From Eudorina sp. 2006-703-Eu-15 (Eukaryota; Chlorophyta; Chlorophyceae; Chlamydomonadales; Volvocaceae), in assembly GCA_003117195.1 (NCBI GenBank), contig BDSI01000018.1, positions 734,548-798,547 on the forward strand: a stretch of DNA of 64,000 nucleotides, in the 5' to 3' direction. Both the position numbers and the translations under genes were made by a program. This document shows, in pieces, positions 23,374-35,300 of this stretch; within the stretch, counting starts at the first letter, position 1, and each line of letters begins with the position of its first letter. Below the pieces are notes generated by a model. The model had not been told where the DNA came from, searched no databases, and saw only the letters and a program-made list of their open reading frames with translations.

Positions 23374-26300
23374 ATGACCTGCGAACAATATCGATTTACC
23401 CGTGTGGTGGTTGGGTTGATGCTCATATATGGCGGACATTGTATTCGAAATGGATTGGAAGCTCATTATGCTCCTCCTGAACGGCCAAACAACGGTGAGT
23501 GTTTAAAGCTTTTGTCAACCTGAATATAAATATAGATTCGTGTGACCGTGTTGTCGCTACGGTACTCTCGCTTGAATGTCGTTGTGCACGTTCAGGCGAT
23601 CTCCGTCAATAACAACGAAGCAATTAATGTAAAAAGCGTTGTTGCGGCTCATCCTGTGACAACCTGCCTGCCTGCCTGCTTTAACTTGTATGTCCGACGT
23701 CATTGTCACCGGATACCTATACGTATCGAAGGCTTTGCTCGCGCGCGTGCGCCACACACCTTAATAAGGATCGTTGGCAGTACGTTTCTTGGATACCCGG
23801 GGGGCGTGTAGGTTGGGTAACTTCAACCGACCGCGCTTACCACCACCCAACGAACCCCCCCCCACACACACACACACACTCAAACAGTGCGTGCGCACCG
23901 AGCCAGCGCGGGAGATCAACCCGCCGAGCGAGCGACACCCGCCCATACATGGGGTCGATAGTACGTAGGAACAGCCACGTTCACGGACCAGCAGCTGGCC
24001 CTTTATTTGCTTAGGTGAAGTGCAGCTAGATAGCATCACATGCATATCACGTGCACCGCTCGTACGTAGCTAGATGTATGGGTCGTGCTAGCTACCAAGG
24101 GCATGTATCACCCTTGCTTGGTCGGTACTGCATACTTGCGTGCGATGCCTGGCCATACAGTAATAAGTTGCTGATGTCGCGCGGAATGCCATAAGATGTT
24201 ATAATCTTCTGCTGATAGCTAGAACGAACGTCTGGTAAGCACGCACCTGTGTTGATTGCACATACCTGTGAATTACGTACTTGCTTGTATGCTGTTGCTG
24301 CGTTGCAGTGCCCGGTTTGTACGAGGTCCGATTGGTCGGAGGCCGCTACCCCGGAGAGGGCCGTGTCGAAATGTGGGATGGCCAGGACTGGGGCACCGTC
24401 TGGTAGGCGAGCGAGCGAGATAGAGCGCAAGTACGGCGGATAGATAGATTAGCACCATGAATGGCTGGTCCAGCGGCCCAATTGAGCGATCATTGCGCGT
24501 GCTGGCTACGGCGGACCCGTAATAATAATCTAACGACGCCAGGCATGCCATGCCTACATCTTGAAGGTGAACGCGCGGTCGCTGCTGTCGTACTACCTCT
24601 AGCCACCTACAGCTGCGTGCTTAGCACTACTCAGGACAGTCCACGGCATTAGGTCCCCGGTTGGTTACCGATCGATATGCGGGACGGCGGGTGACTGATG
24701 AGGTCGTCCGAGTACTGATGAGTACACAGTTTTCGTTCCGGCCGTTAGTTGCTTGCGTGGCTGCGTGCCAGCGAGGTACCTAGCTAGCTAGCTAGCTAGG
24801 GTTCCCATGCAGCTCGATCGACCAGCCATAAGAATGCAGCTCGGCCTGCCCACGCAGCGCGATTCGACCAGCGGGTCCAACTACTAGTCCAGCCTTACTA
24901 CGATACGCTCTCCACCGATGGGTGCGGACATGCGTGCGGACATGCGGCTTCTCGAGATTCTGTTCAGGGTCTCCGATTGCGGCGGCTTGTACTGAACCCC
25001 GGTGTAGCAGCTAGATAGATAGAGCGACACAAAGGCTTACTTACTCGAGATGTCTGGAACCCCGTTACATACGTGCGTAATAAGCAAGGGTCTCCGATTG
25101 GGACTTATATATACTCATTACAGTCATGTATATATGTATGTAACCGTGACAAGCTGGACCCGCCCGCCGTTAGTCCGGACCGGGCGTTCTATCGGCTTGT
25201 AGGCGCCTCATGTCATAAACCCCTACCAAGCAAGGACTGCGTATCCATCCTCCATCACCCGGGGGGGGGGGTCCATGCAGCTATACAGGCGAATACACCA
25301 GGTTACCAGCGCGTCAGGGTCGCCTCTCCAGTACATGCTTATTATACGTATAGGGGATCTCATCATTTGTTCTGCGCAGGTACGTAGTTTGATTCGTTCA
25401 TACATGAACAGCTGCGATATATAGCGAGCTAGAATAGCAGCGACGCACGCACACACGCAAGGCACGGATTGAGCTACGAATTTCTCGACCCGGTCAGCTG
25501 GATCGGTTAACACGCCCGCATACAATCGTGCATGCCTGATGCGCAGCGGCGAGATGTTCTACGATTCGGAGGCCGAGCTGGTGTGTCGGCAGCTGGGGTA
25601 CGAATCAGGCACCTACATCCACAACTGGGGAGGCGGTACTGGGCCGATTATCATGGTGGGTGGGTGGTTTGTCGCGCGGGGGCGTGCGTGCGTGGTAAGT
25701 ATGTATGCATGCATGGTGGAAAAAATAAATGAGCGAGCGAGGCGGTTGGTTGGACCTACCTTTCGGGTGCGTGCGTGCTTCCTGGCTGGGCTGCGTGCCA
25801 CACTCGACCACCGATACATGGACCCAATCTGAAGGCGTTTAAACTCACGTGCGATACATAGAACCCTTGTAACGGTTACATTACACATAACCCTCTCCGT
25901 TCAGTGTCCATATCATCGCCTGATAAATTAATACATCGTGCGCGCTCCGCCCATGCATTCTTTCAGGCGGGTATCGACTGCAAACAAGACTACGAGACGC
26001 TGGTTTCATCGCTGCAGTACTGTTACACAAACAATCCGTACGGGCCTTGCGGACACGAGCAGGTGGATGAAAGGAATTGCGGTGCGAGTGAGAAATGGCG
26101 AATGCATGTAGTTACGTTATTATATGGATTTGTAGCGGGTTATTACAAATGCGGCCATTGCACGTTGTCGTGTGCGCCGTTCCGCGACAGGCACTGTTGA
26201 CATAGTTGACACACGCACTACTGCTGACAGCAGCCATGCACGCACGGGATGTTCATCATCCGTCATTCATGATACGGTCGTACATGATTTGCTTGTATAC

Positions 26301-29300
26301 CAGGCGTACATGCATGCACGCATGGGTGACCGCGACGTGTATCTCTCCGAAGTGCATACCGCCGCCCCCGCCGCCCAACAGTGCGTGGCTGTCAAGCAAT
26401 AATCTGATTTAATACATTTAATTCTGATTAATTCTGATAACACGACGGGCGGAATCATTGGCCTTCGTTGCTTACTTGTCTCGCTTGCCGATCAATTGAT
26501 GGATGGGTTGCGGCACTTTCTGATCGATCATGATCGTCGCCCACGCACGCACGCTCGCAGGATGTGGGTGTACGCTGCCAAGGTACGTGCGTGTGACGAC
26601 ACATGCATGATCCTGACGACTGCTGACAATTTTGTGATTGTGACGTACTTGGTGTAGCCAAATGATCTGCAGTGTAGTTGGTTTCCTTACGTACACCATG
26701 TCTGTATGTCTATATATAGAGAGGCGGCGCGGGGGCGAGTAGGCAGGTGCGCTCATCAGGCAGGTCGTCGACCCGGTGGCTGATGATCGATGCGCGTGGG
26801 ATGGAGGTAACGAAGTAGATAGATAGGCACGCAGGTAGATAGGCCTGCTTGGCAGTTTATTGTATGCGCCAGCAGCGAGCGAGCTGTGCTAGTTGTGCCG
26901 GATCCGTCCTGATCTAGCTGTACGTCGGTATGTGCACCTGATCAACAGGTGCATACAGGAGGTAGGTTCGTTTCAAAGAAAACCCGCATCTACATGCGAT
27001 CACGTGTGTGTATGCGCGTGCCATTATGGAGCAGGATTGACGGGCGTTCCCAACGCATCAAATCCTCCATTTTGGCCTGACACGCCGCCGCCGTCTCCTA
27101 AGCCTCCTACGCCTCCGCATCCACCCGGGTACAAGCCCCCAGGTGCGTCCGCATTCGTTCATGCACGCGTAGACAGGGCGTTCAAGAAAACATAGCTTGA
27201 TTGTACCGCATAAAATAAGGTGATACTAATGATACAAATAAGAAATATACATCAAGGAATACTACATAATAACAATTAACATAGAGTAAATTATTTTGAT
27301 GATTTGAATAATAAAGTAATCAAAATAATATTAACAACACCGGTGGGTCATTGTAGTTCATGAATTAATGACTGGGTGATGGCCTTGCAAGCAGAAAAGT
27401 ACGACATACGTCTCGGTGGTGGCGACTGGCCCGGCGAGGGCCGCCTCGAGATATTTGACGGCGCTGCGTGGGGCACTGCTTGGTAAGTCATCGCATTATT
27501 ACGCAACCGCCGCACGTACGGTATATTTATGCATGCACGCACAATTTCCTACAGCCACATATATATGCTAGGATGTATTATTAAGGATGTTACAGCGGAC
27601 CCCGCGGGTCATCGGTGGAACCTACCACACACGCACATATATATAATATTATATATTTAATATATATGTGTTAGGTGCCTTTCTTCTTACAAATGCATGG
27701 GTGAAAATGGGCAGATGCAGCAGGCCGTACTTTTCCCAAGCATTAAAAATGCAGGTGCGTGTGCATGAAATACTTGCATTTTTATTATTTGGAGTATTAC
27801 ATCTTTATTTATAGTAATGCACCTACCACATATGAATGACCGAAAAGGATCAACACACACACATATATATACTTATACACGTTATACCTAAATATAACCC
27901 TATATATACCCTATATACATTAATCATATACGTAAGGTATAGGGTTCAGGTAACCATATACCCTATACATAATCATACACATACATAACCCAATATCGAT
28001 ATCCCTTTATATATTGATCGCTCCGTCTGTCCCGTCGCGCCCACGAGACGTCTATCTTCAACGCTTGTTTAGCTTGAAAGCAAACTGCGTGAATTGCGTG
28101 CTGCGATACCGTCGTCAAGTGCTAACATACTTATATGCATGGTGCACTTTAACACCATGTCGCGCGCTGCGTCCCGGCCTTGTACAGTGAAAGCAGGATG
28201 CCAGAAGATGGTGTCGGCCGATTTGGTGACGTGGAGGCTGGTGTTGTGTGCCGACAGCTGGGCTTTAAAAATGGTACTGCTGTAGTGCCGTACTACGACT
28301 TGGAAAGCGAGCTGGTGCCATCTCCATGGGGCCCGGGCACGGGCGTCGTGCTCATGGTATGACGGAAATGCTGGCAATCGTTTATTTTTCATCATTTATA
28401 TCAAATAATGCCATGATAATTGCTGGGGCTTGCTAGGCTTGACCTGGTACGTATACACCGTTGATCCCGTTGGGGTGCGCTGAATGTAAGGTTCATTCAT
28501 TCATTATTCATAATAATTATGGCATTAATGATATAATTGATAATAATATCAGTATTGCCTAAAGCGAAGAGGGATCAGAACCGCCCACACCTACCACCAC
28601 CCAAACACGCAGAGGCTCCCGGCTAGCTGTAAGCACCCTCCACGCACCAAATAAATTACCAGGAGTGACACACACCGAGGGCACACTGGATATGAGATAG
28701 AGAACGTTCGGAGAAGGCTGCCCACACGGACACCCGCCGAAAAGGGTTCGCCACCACATGCCATCCCAGATCTATCGATACTCCCCGTGCCGCTGCCCAT
28801 GCTCTAGGTCGTGGACCGGTGAATGTATGGGTGTCCACGCCTGGCTGATGACAAATGCGGCAGCCGCTGCCACAGCGCCCCTCACTCCATGCCATCGACC
28901 TGCTGGCATCCCGCGCGCTCCAGAACGAAGACGACATCCAGCGTAGCAGTAGCCGGCCCGCGCGCACGCATAACCATACCATACCATATATATGCCCAGC
29001 GACAGGCGGGGCACGGATGTCCCAATGTCTAGACTCTATTACCAGCAAATTAAGCCTTCCGCATGTATATATACCGTGCCACGCACGCACGCACGCACAC
29101 ACGCACATTCACTGGCTGGCACCACGCACGCTCATATACATACATACACAGGACCGACTGAGCTGCGACGTGGACCCAATGCCAGCGACCATCTGGGATT
29201 GCCGCTCCGCCACCTGGGACAGTGACGAGTACCAAAGCCTAATTTCGTGCAGCCATGACACGGTGCGTGGGGTGAGATTCGTATGTAGGTGTGGCGCCTG

Positions 29301-32300
29301 GTGCGTGACGTCGCTCGTTTCCCACCAGCCATCGAGTATCATTCATTCGGCGAGCCTGCTGGCGGGATGACAATTGACAAACAAGGGCGCCAGCCTTTTA
29401 TCGCTGGATGTATAAATGTATGCACGCACTTGCTTGCTTCATCTGCAACATACGCGCAAGTGGCAGGGGGGTGGGGTATTATTGATGAGATGATGATCAT
29501 CATGGAGATTTCTGTATATAGTACAGTACATCGAGGGCGGCAACGACCGGCATCCTAGACAGTTTTGGTTCAGATGCAGCAGGCGGTTCGGTGTGCACGC
29601 ACGCGCAGATATTATTGCTAACTTGATTGGCCAGTATTACCGTACCTCCGGGGTATCGTCGCGCAGTACTAATAATTATTTTTTGTAACCGTTACAAGGT
29701 GGACCCGTATCCCGACCGGGTGTTCCAACGGGCCCAGATAGCTCGTAGGTGCCTCGTCTCATCATCAACCCCTACCAAGGACTGCGCACGTACCCATCCA
29801 TAATTATTATTTTGGATCATGTGGGAAATTTGCGCAAAATAAATAATTACAGCCGTGGGTGCGCGAGTTGCTAAAATATTTGTTACTAGAAGGCCTGCAC
29901 GAGATTGCACAAATTATTACTCCCGCCGACGCCCCCACGCCCTACCTACCTGCGCGACGTCAATCATAATACCCTCCAGCCTTTTCACTGTTGCGCGAAT
30001 GTTGCGCGAATTGAAAAATATTTACAGGTTTCAGGCATGCGCGACGATACCCCGGAGGCACGGTAATGTGAGCCCACGCACGCTTCATGCAGCAGCCCGT
30101 CCAGCTAGTCCAGCAGTGTGCGTACGTGTCGATCGCTTTGTATCAATAAACGTGTACATATTCGGTACGTAGCGCGCGACAGCAAAGAAGCAAGTCGTGA
30201 CCTTCACCACCTACATACTACGTATCCCTGCCTCTCGTCTATTTATTTGCATCTTCGTTCTGCCCTTTGTACGTGCCAACGCTCGGTGTTGCGTGTAGGA
30301 TGTGGGCGTCAAGTGCTTCGGGGGTGAGCTGCTCTATCTGTCTGTTTTGCGGCTGCGGCCTTGCCTCATATGAGTTCGAACAGCGAACTCGAATGCGTTT
30401 GTTGGCGTTGGCGTGGTAGAGAGTTAATAAAAGCATCACGCAATCGCACAAATCAGTTGCTCAGGACAGGATGCTTTATTTATAGCTCGGTGTGCTACAC
30501 GCACAAGCATACGCACATCATGCAGTACAAGGCCAGCTAGGCCGCAAGCAATCAATACGTAGCGCGTCCTTTGTCTGCTGCTGGCAAGGCAAGACTCGTG
30601 CCGAATACGTACGCTAGCAAATAAAGACCCGAGCCCACGCACCCCGGAACGACCGGGAATACATACATACATGGCCAGTGGGCCACACTGCCTGTGTGAT
30701 AAGGCAATGCACAAATTGCACCCCCCACCATATACAGGTACCCGTAAACCCCTACATCGGTTTCACCATGCACGCCGCCGGCGGTCGCCTACCTATCGAT
30801 ACCTACCAACCGTGCCCTCCCTCCCTCCGGTCGCTCGGCTTGCTTGCCCACGTATGTACGTAGGTCATGGCGCCCCACCCGCCACGGACGGCCGGCGCCC
30901 ACCGCCTTATCCGCCGACACCGGGTAGGGAAGTACTAAGGGCGCGCGTGTAGTGTATAACGATCCTGGATACGTATCATGAGATGTCACTGGAAGGCATC
31001 TGCCAGCTGGTCCTTTTCTGATAAGGCATGATACAACAGCGCGTCGCACGCCCGCACTCATACAAGACTACTTAATACATACATGAGTACACGTGCGTGC
31101 GAGGTATGGGACGACATACCTACCTCGAACGCGCCCTGGCAAGCAATCTGCTAACCACAAATACCTCTATATGTGTATGTAGATCCTTGCTTGGTTCAGG
31201 GCAGCTACCACGCTTACCAAGCTGAGGCCACATCCCTATATTTTGCTTGGCAACCACGCACTATAACAATGACCCATCCAGATAGACACGCGCGCACAAA
31301 TCCGCAGGAGTTGCAACGATTTTCGTTCGCTCTTCTGATCATGGATGACTTACGTATGTACCTGCCTTCTGCGGCCGTGTCTCCTGCTTCCTCCGTGCCA
31401 TCGATGCCACAGCCATCTGGACCAACCTGGCTTTGGGACAGCCCGCCTACGCGTCCTCGGTCGAACCGTACCAGGGCAGTTGTCAGCAGTGCGAACCTGG
31501 TTACGCAGTTGACGGCCGCACCACGGACCCACGCCTCTTCTTCCGATCCGCACTGTATGCCGACCTGAACCCCTGGCTCTCCGTTGACCTAGGCGCAGCT
31601 GCATCGGTGCACCTTATCCTGCTATATTACCGGGTCGACTGCTGTGCCGCCGCCACGGGTGGCTGGGACATTCGCGTAGGCAATGCCAGCATTACGCAGC
31701 CTGACGACGTGTCCGTAATTCGTGAAAACCCGATTGTCTGGGAACAGAAAGAGCCGGGGACAGTCGGGGGCGTGCTGCGGGCGTACCTAGCCAGGCCGGC
31801 AGTGGGTCGATGGCTCGTCGTACAGAACCACAAGGTGTACGACAAGTACGTCAAGCGGGGCCTGTCGGTTGTGGAACTGGAAGTGTACGGCATCTTGGAA
31901 GGTATGTGACGGCTTGCTGGGTGGGTTTCGAAAGGCGGCATTGGAGATAAACGAATATGCCGTCATGATGCCGGGCACGGCAATGGGTGCGCTGTACAAA
32001 GGCATGGCGCTCTTGGGCTTCTACAGGCAGGTTTGGTCGTCCGACATTCGGCATGTGGTGCATGGCACACCCAGAGCCCGCTCAGGGCGAAATACATCAA
32101 TTGGACCACGCACGATGATTTTAGAAGCCTGCTAAGCTATTATTGTTTTTGTTATCATTATACGTAATAACATTAACCATCCGCATTAGTATGAATCATC
32201 ACAAGGAACGATGCCCCGCCCTGCCTCGCGGGCCAATGCACACTGGCCGCACCTGCGTGCGTGCCGCACTCCGTCGCTCGCCGCAGGGTCACGGACACCG

Positions 32301-35300
32301 CGGCCGCCCTCACCGCAGCCACCCCCACCGCCACCTCTGCCGCCGTCGCCACGACCTCCAAGAGGCCCCAAGCGCCCTCCAGGTCAGTGTGGACGCCGGG
32401 CGCGCGGCAACTGGGTACGTACTGCGTGAATAATAATGGTCCGAGGTGCGTGGAACACCCTACCCTACCTGTAATACATTTAGGCACAATGAAGGCCTCT
32501 GCTGCCTGCCGAGGTGTCATTATGTACGTACGTGCTGCTGCGTGTGTATGTACGTAGGCGCTGCAGCAGCGTTATATATACAGCTGCTGACCGCTTATAG
32601 TTAGCGTCCAAATAGAGTTTTCGTTCACAATTTCCCCGCCCGCTGCCCGTCCCTGCAGCCCCGCCTATGCCTCCCTTGCCGCCGGTGACAAGTTTCGTCC
32701 CAGGTAATAGCGAGCTGCAATGCACCTAGATAGCTATATATTATTTATTCAAAAGCGCTATTATTTATTTATTATTGTTATCATTATTATTAGCTTTATA
32801 GGATGTTACAGCGGAAGTCGCTTAGTCATAGGTGACAGCCAAAGCTTCCTCACCATACACTGCGCCACCTAGCTACCATGGCGCACCGGACAGGCTCCAC
32901 AAGTGCACCGAACACTCACCGTGCCCAATCTACCAGGGAACCATCCCGTTCCTGAGAATCAACCACAGCCAGGGATATAGCCCGCTCATGCATGGGAAGT
33001 TAACGACCACAGCGCCCCTATTAGCGAACAACCACCCAACCCAGGCAAGGCGGGCTCACGTCTCCGCCGGCGATTTTTTTTGTTTACTGCGCAGGTGCTG
33101 CCGTGGGGGGCTACTCGGACACGTGCGTGCTGTCGCCCTCGTCAGGCCAAGTGAAATGTTTCGGGTGAGCACACGCATACGTACAGCAACTGTTGTGCTT
33201 CTTCACATTATTATGACAGTACATGCTCCGTGAGCCGGTTTTGGACGGACAATTATAATGAAGGATGCTCATGGTGGATATCCATCTACCGTGCGTGGGT
33301 ACGGCGGTCATATATAGGTTCGCGAATCTAGCGAATCCTATCCGTCCGTCATGTAACCTCAGCACATCATACCGTAATCTGAATGCATGACAACCTATTA
33401 GCTATGTGACGCAGTTTCCATCGCACGTGCGTGTCGGGTCGGTGCGCGTGCGTGCATATTTGTCATCAGATTCGGTGCGCACGGTCAGCTGGGATACGGC
33501 AACGAGGAAAACGTGGGCGAGGCGCCCGGCCAAATGGGCTCCGCGCTGGGCACCGTCGAGCTGGGTCGGGGCCTGAAGGCGACCCAGCTGGCGGGCGGCT
33601 GCTTCCACAACTGTGCTCTGCTGCAACCGGGGGGAATCATCAAATGCTGGGGGTGAGTGCATGGTATGCATTATTACAGTGTATGTCTGCAGCCCCGAAT
33701 CGCCCGGAGTCTGGTGGATTATTGGTCCCTCGCTGCCTGGCTGTCTTGATCTCTGCCGCCAATCGAGATCGATGCGTGCGTGTGGTCAGGTCATGGTCAT
33801 TCCCAGCAGCGTGCCTGCTGCTGAGGCTAATATGCAAGCAAGCGCTAAGGCAGGCGTCTAGCTAGCAAACAGGAGCAGTCCGCACATACACGTGCCGGCG
33901 GGCAGTCACGCTAGCTAGCAATGACACACGGCTCGCTCAGTAGGCTTGAATGAGCATACACTCGCCGTTCGTTGCTGTGCGACGACCCAGACAACATCGT
34001 AGCATGCATCGTGCGTGCCAGCTAAGTATGTAGCACGTAGCGTGTGTAAGTTCATGATCGATGCTGGTGCTTGCGTTGCACGCAGGTTAAACGACCACGG
34101 ACAATTAGGTCAGGGCGACACCCAGAATCGAGGAGAGGCGCCTGGTCAAATGGGGGACAACCTGCCGCCGGTGGATTTGGGCGAGGGTTTTAGCGCAAGC
34201 GCTGTGGCTGCTGGCTGCTTCCACACGTGCGCGGTGTTGCAGCCGGGCGGCAAAGTCAAATGTTGGGGGTGAGTGCTAGTTTGTGACTGTTCGTTGCTTG
34301 TGTGGTTCAACTAGGTCGGTAGGTTGCAGTCTCCCTCATACGCAGCGATTCCATGGGTAGGTAAGTAGGTAGGTGGGTGGGTGCGGGCCGGACCGTTGCT
34401 AGGTAAGTTGCTGGCTTGGGGGCAGGGGAGCTGCTGAGTGATGTTTGTTTGACATCGTCGATCACTATAGCCTATACATAGTACGGTATGTACCGACCGC
34501 GCGCTTGGCTTGCGCTAACGAGCGTACAGGTTTGGCTGCAGATCGACGGCGGCTAGCTGCTTTATTTCCTTGATCGATTTCCTTGCTTTGCTTGATCATG
34601 TGGACCATCCAGCCCGCCGGTATGCATGCCTCGTCATGATGCTGATCCATGACTAACACGGCGCGTACCGCTGCCATCATCAGGGACCGAGCGACGCATG
34701 CGACCATGTATATATATTATTTTTATCATTACCTCTACTCTTGACAGAAGGTACACACAAACAACACAGCGCGCGCCGTCAATCTGCATCCGCGACATAT
34801 GTACAGGCTCAATCAGGATGGCCAGCTGGGTTTAGGGGACAAGTTAGATCGTGGCGACTCCGCCAACACAACTGGGAGGTTCCTGTCGACCGTTGCGCTA
34901 GGCGGAGGCTACAGCGCTTCAGCAGTAGCCGCTGGGCCCTACCACACCTGCGCAATCTTGCAGCCCGGCGGCGTCATAAAGTGCTGGGGGTGAGTCGGTG
35001 TGCGCGTGTATGTACGTTTTACTCGAAATTATGCGTTCGGCCCCACGGCGTGCGGCCTTGGCGGCCCGCGGACGCGTTCGTGCCATATCCCGGTGGGCGG
35101 ACTGAAGCAATAATTACGAATCGTGCCTTATTCTCTCGACCTGCCTGATGCCAGCCACCTGCTCATCGTTTTCATGATGCGCTGCGACCCAATGCGTGGC
35201 AATGTGGCCCACGCACGGTGGTAAATAATGTCCTTGGCCATGCACGTATGTCCGTTCCTGGATGGATGAATGCGGCCGTATCCATGCATTTATACCCTAT

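Larger units (their letters stand above)
27395..30323 (+). other. Gene B SRCR domain 2 (exons 7-10)
   Basis: KYDIRLGGG, GEGRLEIFDGAAWGTA then Cys, AGVVCRQLGFKNGT, a middle exon with four Cys (LSC, WDC, SLISC region) and the 25-nt microexon DVGVKCFG. The acceptor TTGTACAG|TGAAAGC at 28188 is preferred over nearby AGs because it restores the conserved Cys. Confidence 0.8.

Noticed and set aside
27860..28015. Interstitial telomere repeat
   Set aside because: The ACCCTATA words are degenerate and match neither TTTAGGG nor TTTTAGGG arrays.
28188..28200. Alternative acceptors at 28196 or later for gene B SRCR 2
   Set aside because: They would replace the conserved first Cys or lose phase; TTGTACAG|TGAAAGC restores Cys in frame.
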